DNA from: an uncultured Opitutaceae bacterium
GTDB lineage: Bacteria > Verrucomicrobiota > Verrucomicrobiia > Opitutales > Opitutaceae
Length of the DNA stretch: 64,000 nt
Assembly: GCA_903891325.1 (NCBI GenBank)
Contig: CAITEC010000036.1
Span: 31,976 to 95,975 of the forward strand
Direction of reading: 5' to 3'
Part shown: one piece after another, positions 52,399 through 60,776 of the stretch
Position numbering within the stretch: position 1 is the stretch's first letter
Layout: the number at the start of each line of letters is the position of its first letter
Made by a program: the position numbers and the translations under genes
The notes under the pieces: generated by a model
Seen by the model: the letters and a program-made list of their open reading frames with translations, nothing else
Database searches by the model: none
Told to the model about the DNA's origin: nothing

Positions 52399-53076
52399 AT
52401 GCGAATCCTTGTGGTCGAAGACGAGCGCGAGCTGGCGCGCCATATCGCGCGCGCGCTCACCCGCCACGGCCACATCGCCGGCCAGCAGCACGACGGCGCG
52501 GAAGCCCTGCGCTGCGCTGCGGCGGAGCCGCCGGACCTCATCGTCCTCGACCTGAATCTTCCGGGGCTTGACGGCCTCTCGGTGCTCGCGCGCCTCAAGC
52601 AGGCCGGCTGCCCGGCCCGGGTGCTTATCCTCACCGCGCGCGGCGCGGTGGAGGACCGGGTGAAGGGGCTGAAGGCCGGCGCGGACGACTACCTGGCAAA
52701 GCCATTCTCGATGGACGAGCTCGTCGCGCGGATCGAGGCGCTTGGGCGGCGCGGGGCGACGCCGACTGCGGTCGACCTGCTCGCGGTGGGCGACCTGCAC
52801 CTGGATGTCCACCGCCGCCGGGTGACCCGGGGCGACCGGGTGATCGAGCTTTCGCCCCGGGAATTCGACCTTCTCCAGGTGCTGATGCAGGAGCCGGGGA
52901 GGTTTTTTTCCCGGACGGAGCTCTGCGAGCTGATCTGGCGGCGCGACCACCTTTACGGGACGCGGACCGTCGAGATTTTCGTCACCCGCCTGCGGAAGAA
53001 GGTGGACTCCGGCTTCGCCGTTCCGCTTATCCAGACCCTGCGGACGGTCGGCTACACGATCCGCCCCCCCTCATGA
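52399..53076 (+). CDS. OmpR/PhoB-family response regulator
   Basis: A 225-residue protein. The receiver domain has Glu7/Asp8, phospho-acceptor Asp51 (LIVLDLNLPG), Thr79 and Lys101 (DDYLAKPFSM). The winged-helix DNA-binding domain covers about 130-225 (ELSPREFDLLQVLMQEPGR, RTVEIFVTRLRKKVD, IQTLRTVGYTI). It would be phosphorylated by the kinase at 53714-55486 and control the downstream genes, perhaps through the palindrome at 56740-56755. It overlaps the next gene by 4 bp (ATGA), so regulator, cupredoxin-like protein and kinase are co-translated. Confidence 0.93.
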   Translation: MRILVVEDERELARHIARALTRHGHIAGQQHDGAEALRCAAAEPPDLIVLDLNLPGLDGLSVLARLKQAGCPARVLILTARGAVEDRVKGLKAGADDYLAKPFSMDELVARIEALGRRGATPTAVDLLAVGDLHLDVHRRRVTRGDRVIELSPREFDLLQVLMQEPGRFFSRTELCELIWRRDHLYGTRTVEIFVTRLRKKVDSGFAVPLIQTLRTVGYTIRPPS

Positions 53077-53717
53077 ATCCCCTGCGCCCGTCCGCCGCCC
53101 TGCTGCTTTTCGCCCTGCTGGCCGCGGCCTGCGGCGCCCAGACGATCGTGGAGGGCCGGGTGGCGCTCCCCAAGCCCCGGGCCGCCCCCGTGATGAACAA
53201 GCGCTACGGCATCGTGACGGAGGGAGGGATCCTCTCGACCTATCCGCCGACCGCCGTCGTTTACCTCGCCGGGGTGTTCCCGCGGCCGGCCAGCCTGCCG
53301 GTCAGGCAGATGGCGCAGAAGGACCTGGCCTTCTTCCCGATGCTGCTCCCCGTCCAGGTCGGAACGCGGGTGGAGTTCCCGAATTTCGACGACACCTACC
53401 ACAACATCTTCTCCTATTCGCCGGCGAAGCGATTCGACCTGGGGCGCTACCTTTCCGACGAGCGGCCCATCCCCTCGGAGGTCTTCGACGTGCCCGGACT
53501 GGTTACGCTGCACTGCGAGATCCACGAGCACATGCGCGCCCTCATTCTGGTGCTCGACACGCCCTACTTCGTGATGACCGACACCGACGGCCGCTACCTG
53601 CTGAGCGGGCTGCCCGCGGGAAAATACGTGCTCAAGGCGTGGCTGGACAGCCGGACGACGCTTGAGCGCCCCGTGGAGCTGATCGGCAACTCCACGCTGG
53701 AAGCGGACTTCCCGTGA
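53073..53717 (+). CDS. Cupredoxin-like periplasmic protein between regulator and kinase
   Basis: A 214-residue exported protein. The leader SAALLLFALLAAACGAQ may be cut by signal peptidase I or, at Cys20, by the lipoprotein peptidase. The core resembles methylamine-utilisation-type cupredoxin-like proteins: LPVQVGTRVEFPNFDDTYHN followed by VTLHCEIHEHMRALILVLD. His110, Cys148, His151/153 and Met154 could ligate copper. A C-terminal CarboxypepD-regulatory-like part (YLLSGLPAGKYVLKAWLDS) follows. It is embedded between response regulator and kinase with 4-bp overlaps at both ends, which suggests it senses or presents the signal; that is inference. Confidence 0.82.
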   Translation: MNPLRPSAALLLFALLAAACGAQTIVEGRVALPKPRAAPVMNKRYGIVTEGGILSTYPPTAVVYLAGVFPRPASLPVRQMAQKDLAFFPMLLPVQVGTRVEFPNFDDTYHNIFSYSPAKRFDLGRYLSDERPIPSEVFDVPGLVTLHCEIHEHMRALILVLDTPYFVMTDTDGRYLLSGLPAGKYVLKAWLDSRTTLERPVELIGNSTLEADFP

Positions 53718-55486
53718 GCCTGCCGCCGGAGCCGATGCCCCCGGGGTTTGCGCGGTTTCGCGCCCGGCTCCTGGTCGCCATGATGCTGGTTGTGACGGCG
53801 GTGACGGGAGCCGGCCTTTGGTTTGCACAGCGCAGCGCCGCGCAGGACGCCGCGCGGGAGTTCCAGCGCGAATTCCAGGACGAGCTGGCCTCGCTGCACG
53901 CGGTCCACGAGGAGAGGGACGCGCTGCTCGCCGAGCGCGGTCGATCGCTCGCCCGCAGGCCGCGCCTGGTGGCCGCGCTGGAGGACAACGCGCTGGACCT
54001 CCTCTATCCGAGCGCCGCCGACGAGCTGGCCGATGTCATGGAGCGCCGCCCCGGTTCGGCCCAGGAATCGGCGGCCTATGGACTGAACGCGCGGTTCTAC
54101 CGCTTCCTCGACGGCAAGGGGGCGGTGATCCCGCCCGTGGAGGCGAAGAACGTCGGGGAACTGGGCCCGGCCGACGAGGCGCGGCTGGCCCTGCGGGCCG
54201 TGCCCGACGAACCCCAGACCGGTTATCTCTGGAGGCGCCTCAGGTCGGGCGCGGAGACGGTGGACGAGGTCATCGCCATGCCGATCGTCTCGACGGAGGC
54301 AAACGAGGCGATCGCCGCGATTGTGCTTGGGCTGAAGCCGGTCGAGCCCGGGGGAGGACGCGCGGCCGCGATCCGGAGCGGGATCTGGACGGGTGGCCGG
54401 CTCTTCCTCCCGTCCCTGGGAACGCCTCCCCCGGCCGCCCTGGCGGAAGCCGTGGCCCGGGCCGTTGGCGCGCCCGAGGCCGGGGAGGGCGGTTTCGAGA
54501 CGCGGGTCGCCGGGACGCCCCACCTGCTGTTCTGGAAAAGGCTGAACCCCGGATCGCTCTACCCGGCCGCCTACGAGGTGAGCCTCTATCCGCTCGCCGG
54601 TCTGACGGCACGGCGGATCCAGCTCGCCTGGCAGTTTGCCGGGGCGGGTGCTCTCCTGCTCCTGGCGGCCTTCGGCGCGAGCCGGATCATCGCCGTCCGG
54701 CTATCCGAGCCCGTCGAAAAGCTGGCGGTGGACTCCGAGGATGACCGGGCGCGGAGGCGCCGCGCGGAGGCGTCGCTCGAGCTCACCAGCCAGGAGTTGC
54801 AGAAGTCGGCGCGGTTTTCCGCCGACGCCTCGCACCAGCTCAAGACCCCGCTGGCGGTCCTTCGCGCCGGCCTCGAGGAACTGCTCGCCCGCGAGGCCCT
54901 TTCGGCCGAGGCGAGGGAGGAGGTCTCGGCGCTCATGCACCAGACCTTCCGCCTCACCTGCATCATCGAGGACCTGCTTCTGCTCTCCCGGATGGACGCC
55001 GGGCGGCTGCAGATCGAATTTGGCCCCGTGAACCTCACGCCGCTGGTCGAGGCCTGGCTGGACGACCTGAGCGCGCGGCCGGATGCGGCCGGGGTTGCCG
55101 TCGAGTCGGACCTGCCCCCGGTCGTTTCAGTCGAGGGCGAGGAACGCTACACGAGGATCATCCTGGAGAACCTGCTGGAGAACGCGCTGAAGTACAACCG
55201 GCCCGGCGGCCGGATCCGCATCGCGGCCGCCGCGGACGGCGGGTGGACGGTGCTCTCCGTCGGAAACACGGGGAGCCCGATTCCGACCTCCTCGCAGGAG
55301 CACATCTTCGAGCGCTTTCACCGCGGCGCCGTCGGCGAGAACATACCCGGATACGGGCTCGGGCTGAACCTCGCCCGCGAACTCGCCCGGCTCCACCGGG
55401 GCGAGCTGCGCCTCGCCCGCTCGGGGGGCGACTGGACGGAATTCGAGCTGCGCTTCCGCTCCGACCCAGCCGGGGTGGCGCGCTGA
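53714..55486 (+). CDS. Two-component sensor histidine kinase
   Basis: A 590-residue membrane kinase. Membrane segments lie at about 17-38 and 302-322, around a periplasmic sensor of about 260 residues. The dimerisation/phosphorylation site is FSADASHQLKTPL with His374. The ATP domain has ENLLENALKYNRPG (N box), VSVGNTGSPI-type D/G boxes and a GYGLGLNLARELARLHRGEL G2 box. It would autophosphorylate and pass phosphate to the regulator at 52399. The GTG start overlaps the cupredoxin-like gene by 4 bp. The order regulator-cupredoxin-kinase and the shared overlaps tie the signal to a metal or redox cue. Confidence 0.92.
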   Translation: MSLPPEPMPPGFARFRARLLVAMMLVVTAVTGAGLWFAQRSAAQDAAREFQREFQDELASLHAVHEERDALLAERGRSLARRPRLVAALEDNALDLLYPSAADELADVMERRPGSAQESAAYGLNARFYRFLDGKGAVIPPVEAKNVGELGPADEARLALRAVPDEPQTGYLWRRLRSGAETVDEVIAMPIVSTEANEAIAAIVLGLKPVEPGGGRAAAIRSGIWTGGRLFLPSLGTPPPAALAEAVARAVGAPEAGEGGFETRVAGTPHLLFWKRLNPGSLYPAAYEVSLYPLAGLTARRIQLAWQFAGAGALLLLAAFGASRIIAVRLSEPVEKLAVDSEDDRARRRRAEASLELTSQELQKSARFSADASHQLKTPLAVLRAGLEELLAREALSAEAREEVSALMHQTFRLTCIIEDLLLLSRMDAGRLQIEFGPVNLTPLVEAWLDDLSARPDAAGVAVESDLPPVVSVEGEERYTRIILENLLENALKYNRPGGRIRIAAAADGGWTVLSVGNTGSPIPTSSQEHIFERFHRGAVGENIPGYGLGLNLARELARLHRGELRLARSGGDWTEFELRFRSDPAGVAR

Positions 55487-55491
55487 TCGCG

Positions 55492-56736
55492 ATGAAGGCA
55501 ATCCGCGCCGCCGCCGTCCTGCTGGCACTCCTCGCAGCGACCCTGCGCGGCGCCGACGACTTCATCGACACGGTTGACGACGCCCTGTCGGTCAGCGCGT
55601 GGCAGGACAACCTCCGGGCGCGGCTCAGCGGCTCGGTGGACGTGGAGGGCTACCGCTTCCAGCAGCCCGCTCCCAGCCTCTATCTTTCGGGCGGGGACAG
55701 CCTCTTCAACCCCCGGCTGAGCCTTTTTCTGGACGCGCAGGCCGGGGCGCACGTTTACGTGTTCGCTCAGGCGCGGGCGGACCGGCGATTCGACCCGGCC
55801 AATTCGGGCGCGGAATTCCGCCTCGACGAGTACGCCCTTCGCCTCACGCCCTGGGACGACGGGCGCTTCAACCTGCAGATTGGCCAGTTCGCAACGGTCG
55901 TCGGAAATTGGACGCTGCGCCACGACTCGTGGGACAATCCGCTGGTCACCGCCCCGCTCCTCTACGAGAACCTCACGGGGATCTGGGACATCGAGGCCGT
56001 CCATTCGTGCGGCACGCTTCTCCTTTGGGCCAACGTGGGGCCGAGGCCGTCGGCGGCCTTCCCGAACAAGACCCGGGGCGTCCCGATCATCTGGGGCCCG
56101 AGCTACGGCACGGGCGCGTCCGCCTCGGGAGTGGTCGGGAAGTTCGCGTACGCCGCGGAGATCAAGAACACGTCGCTGTCCTCGCGGCCGGAAACCTGGA
56201 GCGTGGCCGAAACCCAGTGGAGCAATCCGACCTTCAGCGGCCGGGTCGGCTTCATGCCCGACGGCCGCTGGAACCTCGGGTTCTCCGCCAGCACCGGCGC
56301 CTACCTCCAGCCGGCGGCCCAGCCCTCGGTTGCGCCGGGATCGCGGCTGGGCGCCTACCGGGAAACCCTCTTCGGCCAGGATGCGAGCTTCGCCTGGCAC
56401 CACCTCCAGCTCTGGAGCGAGGTCTATGCGGCGCGCTTTGCGATCCCGCGGGTGGGGGACGCCGACACCCTCGGCTACTATGTCGAGGGGAAGTTCAAAT
56501 TCACCCCCCAGCTTTTCGGCGCGCTGCGCTGGAACCAGCAGCGATTCTCGACCGTCCTTCTTGCGGCGGGAGGCTCGGGAAGGTGGGGGAGCGACATCTG
56601 GCGCATCGACGCGGGGCCCGGTTTCCGCTTCACCCCGCACACGCAACTCAAGCTGCAGTACAGCATCCAGGACCAGGATTCGACCCTGCGAAACCGCAGC
56701 GGCATCCTGGCGGTCCAGTTCACCGCGAGGTTCTGA
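55492..56736 (+). CDS. Outer-membrane beta-barrel (porin-like) protein
   Basis: A 414-residue protein with a signal peptide (AIRAAAVLLALLAATLRGA). The body alternates polar and aromatic residues in the way of beta-strands: ARLSGSVDVEGYRFQQ, AHVYVFAQARADRRFD, EYALRLTPWDDGRFNLQIGQ. It ends in a strand with terminal Phe (ILAVQFTARF), the outer-membrane assembly signal. It probably forms a barrel that passes a small solute; the family was not recognised exactly. The ATG at 55492 follows the kinase stop by 5 bp. A frame open from 55243 lies inside the kinase gene. Confidence 0.8.
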   Translation: MKAIRAAAVLLALLAATLRGADDFIDTVDDALSVSAWQDNLRARLSGSVDVEGYRFQQPAPSLYLSGGDSLFNPRLSLFLDAQAGAHVYVFAQARADRRFDPANSGAEFRLDEYALRLTPWDDGRFNLQIGQFATVVGNWTLRHDSWDNPLVTAPLLYENLTGIWDIEAVHSCGTLLLWANVGPRPSAAFPNKTRGVPIIWGPSYGTGASASGVVGKFAYAAEIKNTSLSSRPETWSVAETQWSNPTFSGRVGFMPDGRWNLGFSASTGAYLQPAAQPSVAPGSRLGAYRETLFGQDASFAWHHLQLWSEVYAARFAIPRVGDADTLGYYVEGKFKFTPQLFGALRWNQQRFSTVLLAAGGSGRWGSDIWRIDAGPGFRFTPHTQLKLQYSIQDQDSTLRNRSGILAVQFTARF

Positions 56737-56739
56737 CCT

Positions 56740-56755
56740 GTAACAGGGCTGTTAC
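56740..56755. promoter_or_regulatory. Short palindrome between porin and DUF3570 genes
   Basis: gtaacag (56740-56746), spacer gg, ctgttac (56749-56755): a perfect inverted repeat 3 bp after the porin stop and about 65 bp before the DUF3570 start. It could bind the local response regulator, or be the stem of a weak terminator; no T-run follows, which argues against a terminator. Seen once only, so chance is possible. Confidence 0.4.
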
Positions 56756-56820
56756 GGTAAGCTTCTTTCTCCGGCGGCCCGGAGGGCCAACCTTGTGCAA
56801 CGCATGAATGCGATGCACTG

Positions 56821-57981
56821 ATGACCCGAGTTCCGACCCATCCCAAGAGCCCGGCCGCACTGGCGGCCCTGGTGGCGCTTTTGCTTTTTCGGATACCGGC
56901 GCGGGCCGAGGACTCGCTCGCCTACAAGTTTGAAAATTACCGCGAGGCCGACGGCCGGATCACGGTGCAGACCCAGAGTTCGGCGGCGGACCAGGACCTC
57001 GGGCAGGACATGCACCTCCACCTGACCGGCACGATCGATGCGATCACGGGCGCAACGCCGACGGGTGCACCGGCCCCGGCCGGAAGCGACCAGGTTCCGC
57101 TCACCCACATGGTCGACCGGCGCAAGGCATGGGCCGGCGACCTCTCCCGCCAGTTTGGCAGGGTCGGCGTGGACGCGGGCTTTGCGGACAGCCGCGAGAG
57201 CGACTACGTCTCCAACGGCTGGTCGGTCAATACCCAGACCGACTTCAACCAGAAGAATACGACGCTCCTCCTCGGGGTGGCGGGAACCTCGGACCGGGTC
57301 GAGGCCTACTTCGAGCCGGGCAATCTTCCGAAGCACTCGGCGAGCGCAATTGCGGGGGTCACCCAGCTGATCAACCCGCTCACGTTTGTCACCGTCGACC
57401 TGTCGTGGGACCAGAGCAAGGGGTTCCTGAACGACCAGCACAAGTTGGTTGAGAAGACCGTGCAGATTATTCCCGGGGTCTCCCTCGCGGAGGCCTTTGC
57501 GGAGAACCGCCCGGCCGAGCGGAAGAAGGAAACGGGTTTTGTCTCGGTCAACCGGGCGTTTCCGGGAGCGCACGGCGCCATGGAGGCGGGCTACCGCTAT
57601 TACCAGGACACCTTTGGGGTGACCGCGCATACGCTCGAGGTGGCGTGGATCCAGCACCTGGGCACCCGTTTCCGCCTGGAGCCTTCCGTTCGCGCCTACC
57701 GGCAGGGCGCGGCCGACTTTTATTTCTACGACCTCGACCAGACGGCGATCAAGCCGGTCAGGATCCCCCACGGCGTCGCGCCCTATTATTCCTCGGACTA
57801 TCGCCTCTCCGAGATGGACAGCCTGGCACTTGGGCTGAAGGCGACCTGGGTGGCGGGCGATCACGTCCAGTTCGAGGTCGCCTACCAGGACTACCACATG
57901 CGGGGACGCGACGGTGTCACCCCGGAAAGCGCCTATCCCCGCGCCGGCATCACGACCGCCGGCGCCAAGATCATCTGGTAG
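56821..57981 (+). CDS. DUF3570 outer-membrane beta-barrel protein
   Basis: A 386-residue protein with a signal peptide (LAALVALLLFRIPARA). DUF3570 features: EDSLAYKFENYREADGRI near the start, FADSRESDYVSNGWSVN, VDLSWDQSKGFLNDQHKLV and YRYYQDTFGVTAHTLEVAW. Barrel-like strands run through to a C-terminal Trp. DUF3570 proteins go with a TlpA-type thioredoxin and a DUF4266 lipoprotein, as here; the set is usually linked to extracytoplasmic redox or flavin-type modification, but its chemistry is not settled. The stop is TAG, 2 bp before tlpA. Confidence 0.85.
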   Translation: MTRVPTHPKSPAALAALVALLLFRIPARAEDSLAYKFENYREADGRITVQTQSSAADQDLGQDMHLHLTGTIDAITGATPTGAPAPAGSDQVPLTHMVDRRKAWAGDLSRQFGRVGVDAGFADSRESDYVSNGWSVNTQTDFNQKNTTLLLGVAGTSDRVEAYFEPGNLPKHSASAIAGVTQLINPLTFVTVDLSWDQSKGFLNDQHKLVEKTVQIIPGVSLAEAFAENRPAERKKETGFVSVNRAFPGAHGAMEAGYRYYQDTFGVTAHTLEVAWIQHLGTRFRLEPSVRAYRQGAADFYFYDLDQTAIKPVRIPHGVAPYYSSDYRLSEMDSLALGLKATWVAGDHVQFEVAYQDYHMRGRDGVTPESAYPRAGITTAGAKIIW

Positions 57982-57983
57982 CC

Positions 57984-58487
57984 ATGGCGCACCCCATCCA
58001 ATCCCCTCGATTCGGAGCCCTGGCAGCCCTGGCACTGGCCTTGGCCTTGTCGCCGTCCGCGAGGGCGGAGGTAAGGCCCGGCGACCCGTTTCCCCAGCTT
58101 CCGGCCGGCGCGGGTCGCCCGGCTGCAAGGGTCCTGCTCGTCGACTTCTGGGCCTCCTGGTGCGCGCCGTGCAAATCGTCCTTTTTCTCCTACGACCGGC
58201 TCCAGGCCGATTTCGGCTCCCGCGGGCTGGCCATTGTGGCGGTGAGCGTCGACGAGGACCCGGCGGCCTACGCGGCCTTCGTCGCGCGGATGAAGCCGAC
58301 CTTTACGACCGTCATGGACCCGGGGCAGGGTCTCGTGGAGGCGGTCGGGGTGCCGGCGATGCCGACGAGCTTCCTCCTGGACCGGTCCGGAAAGGTGCGC
58401 TTCATGCACGCCGGCTTCCGGGGCGCGGAGACCGCCGGGGAGATACGCCGCGAGGTGGAGGGGCTGCTGGAGGAACCCGCGCGATGA
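57984..58487 (+). CDS. TlpA-like thioredoxin-fold protein
   Basis: A 167-residue exported protein (leader FGALAALALALALSPSARA). The redox centre is WASWCAPCKSS (Cys60, Cys63), with VAVSVDEDPAAYAAF and MPTSFLLDRSGKVRFMHAGF behind, where the cis-Pro lies in MPT. TlpA/ResA-like proteins reduce or pass electrons to periplasmic disulfides. It sits between DUF3570 and DUF4266 genes and overlaps the latter by 4 bp, so it probably serves the maturation or reduction of those proteins. A frame open from 57645 runs inside the DUF3570 gene. Confidence 0.88.
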   Translation: MAHPIQSPRFGALAALALALALSPSARAEVRPGDPFPQLPAGAGRPAARVLLVDFWASWCAPCKSSFFSYDRLQADFGSRGLAIVAVSVDEDPAAYAAFVARMKPTFTTVMDPGQGLVEAVGVPAMPTSFLLDRSGKVRFMHAGFRGAETAGEIRREVEGLLEEPAR

Positions 58488-58732
58488 CGACCTCCGCTAC
58501 CCGCCGAATTCCCGCCGTCCTCGCCTGCGGCCTGCTGGTCGCGCTCCTGGGCGGATGCGCCGGCGCGGTCGCCGTGCGCGTGAAGCCGTGGCAGAGGGCG
58601 GCCCTCGCCGATGTTTCCATGAACCCGAACCGGGACCCGCTCGGTGCGGCGATGGCCGATCACGTCTATTTTTCCCGCGAGACCGCCAACGGCGGTCGCG
58701 GCGTCGGGGGCGCCGGCTGCGGATGCAATTGA
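58484..58732 (+). CDS. DUF4266 small lipoprotein
   Basis: An 82-residue lipoprotein. The lipobox is LLGGC with Cys25. The mature part carries the family pattern VKPWQRAALADVSM, DPLGAAMADHVYFSRE and ends GGRGVGGAGCGCN. The HVYFSRE stretch and the Cys pair near the C-terminus are the conserved points and could hold a cofactor or be a modification site. It is coupled by ATGA to the thioredoxin gene. No ApbE-type flavin transferase is present nearby, unlike many relatives. Confidence 0.85.
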   Translation: MTTSATRRIPAVLACGLLVALLGGCAGAVAVRVKPWQRAALADVSMNPNRDPLGAAMADHVYFSRETANGGRGVGGAGCGCN

Positions 58733-58747
58733 ACCGTCACAATCACC

Positions 58748-60745
58748 ATGAAAACGCTCGCACGATTCCACCACCGGTTTTCCCGGTTTAACATCCCAGC
58801 GGCGACCCTGATCGCCCTCCTGCAACGCACGCCCGTCGTTCGCATCGCTGCAATCGCCGACGAGTACGTGGCCTCCTCCCCGCTCGGCGCGATCCTGAAG
58901 TCGGCGGTCGCTGCGATTGGGGCCCTGGGCGCCATCGACTCCCTCGCCGGGGCCACGACGCTCTCGGCCTCGCAGAACAGCCCGGTCAGCGCCACGGCGG
59001 GCACGCCGATCACGTCGATTGCGTTCACGGTCACCAACACGATCAACATCGGTTCCTGGGCGATTGGCGGCTCGCTGCCCCCCGGCTTGAGCTTCATGGC
59101 GGCGGAGGGCGGCGCCGCGCTGTCCGCCCCGGGCACGCTCGATGCCACGACACCCGGGACGGACGACGGCTACGGGAATACGTCCGGGGGAATTTCAACG
59201 ACGACCCCGGTCCTGCAGGGGACTCCGACCACGCCGGGCAACTACACGATCACGCTGCGGGCCTACGAGTACGGCTCCGGCGATGGGGGAGCCCTGAGCG
59301 GCCTGGCCTCAAACACCTTCTCCTATACCGTGAACGTCGTGGCCAACACCAGTGCGGCTCCGTCCTTCACGACGCAGCCCTCGAGCCAGACCGTGACCAC
59401 CGGCTCCAGCGTGACGTTCACGGTTGTCGCGGCGGGGAGCCCGACGCCGACCTACCAGTGGAAATTCAATGCAAACGTGATTTCCGGTGCCACCTCAGCG
59501 TCGTACACGATAGCCTCGGCCACCTCCGCCAACGCCGGCACCTACACCTGCGTGGCCACCAATTCAATTGGGAACCTCACCAGCGCCGGTGCCACGCTGA
59601 CGGTGAACGCGGCGCCGGTGGCGCCCACCTTCACGCTCACGGCAAGCCCGGCCACGACCACGGTGGCGAGCGGCCGGACGGTCGTCTTCAATGCGATCGC
59701 GACCGGGAGCCCCGCGCCCACCTACCAGTGGACCTTCAACGGAAGTCCGACGATCCCCGGCGCATCCGTCACGAACGATCCCATCCTGATGGTGACCGGA
59801 ACGACCTCGGGCAGCGCGGGAACCTACACGTGCACAGCGACCAATATCGGCGGCACGGCCACCACATCGGCCACACTCAGCATCGTCACCTCGTCCAACC
59901 CTGGGTACCTCAACAACGTCTCCGCGCTCGGCTACGTGGGGGCGGGGGCGGGGATCCTGATCGGCGGCTTCAATATCGTCGGCACGGGGGGCAAGGAGAT
60001 CCTCGTGCGCGGGATCGGCCCGGGGCTCAACACGACGTTCGGGCTCAGCGGGTACGTGGTTAATCCCTATGCGGAGCTGTTCTCGGGCAACAGCCCCGTT
60101 CAGATCGGGGGCAGCCCCGTGCAAAACGATGACTGGGGCACTCCTGACTACCCGGGCGCGCCGGTTCTCGCGACGGTCACGACGGCGATGGCCACGCTGG
60201 GCGCCTATTCCCTGCCGCCCGCGTCCACCGACGCGGCGATACTGGTCAACCTGCCGAACACCGGCGGCTACACGGTTCAGGTTTCCGGGGTCGGCGGCGG
60301 GACGGGGACCGGCGTGGTCGAGATCTACGACGCGGACTCCGGAGCCCCGGGCGTCCGGCTGAACAATCTCTCGGCCCGCGACCTGGTCGAGACCGGGCAG
60401 AACATCCTGATCGGCGGCTTCTCGATCGCCGGCGGCACGGACGAGACGGTGCTCATCCGCGCGGTGGGCCCCGGGCTCAATTCGACCTTTGGGTTGACGG
60501 GGATCCTGGCGCAGCCGGTCCTGACCCTGTTCCACGGTCCCACGCAGATCTACGCGAACACGGCCTGGGGCGGAGACCCGATCCTGACGGCGGCCCAGGC
60601 AACCGTCGGCGCCTACCCCCTCGTTCCGTCCTCCGCGGATTCGCTCCTGCTGGTGACGCTTCCCCCGGGAGGCTACACTGCGCAGGTCACAGGCCTGAAC
60701 AGCACGATCGGCATCGCCGTGGTCGAGGTCTACGAGGTGCAGTAG
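58748..60745 (+). CDS. Secreted Ig-domain protein with duplicated C-terminal repeat
   Basis: A 665-residue protein. After a poorly defined N-terminal leader (to about residue 68) come a putative Ig-like domain (about 72-200), then two I-set-like Ig domains (PSFTTQPSSQTVTTGSSVTF with NAGTYTCVATN, and ASPATTTVASGRTVVFNAIA with SAGTYTCTATN). The last 285 residues hold two copies of a repeat: LIGGFNIVGTGGKEILVRGI and LIGGFSIAGGTDETVLIRAV, each followed by GPGLN(T/S)TFGL. This repeat is a common end of surface proteins in Verrucomicrobia and supports that assignment. A cell-surface adhesion or matrix role is inferred. The gene starts 15 bp after DUF4266. Confidence 0.83.
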   Translation: MKTLARFHHRFSRFNIPAATLIALLQRTPVVRIAAIADEYVASSPLGAILKSAVAAIGALGAIDSLAGATTLSASQNSPVSATAGTPITSIAFTVTNTINIGSWAIGGSLPPGLSFMAAEGGAALSAPGTLDATTPGTDDGYGNTSGGISTTTPVLQGTPTTPGNYTITLRAYEYGSGDGGALSGLASNTFSYTVNVVANTSAAPSFTTQPSSQTVTTGSSVTFTVVAAGSPTPTYQWKFNANVISGATSASYTIASATSANAGTYTCVATNSIGNLTSAGATLTVNAAPVAPTFTLTASPATTTVASGRTVVFNAIATGSPAPTYQWTFNGSPTIPGASVTNDPILMVTGTTSGSAGTYTCTATNIGGTATTSATLSIVTSSNPGYLNNVSALGYVGAGAGILIGGFNIVGTGGKEILVRGIGPGLNTTFGLSGYVVNPYAELFSGNSPVQIGGSPVQNDDWGTPDYPGAPVLATVTTAMATLGAYSLPPASTDAAILVNLPNTGGYTVQVSGVGGGTGTGVVEIYDADSGAPGVRLNNLSARDLVETGQNILIGGFSIAGGTDETVLIRAVGPGLNSTFGLTGILAQPVLTLFHGPTQIYANTAWGGDPILTAAQATVGAYPLVPSSADSLLLVTLPPGGYTAQVTGLNSTIGIAVVEVYEVQ

Positions 60746-60776
60746 CCCTCCCGAGTCGAACGCTCCCCCCCTGCCG

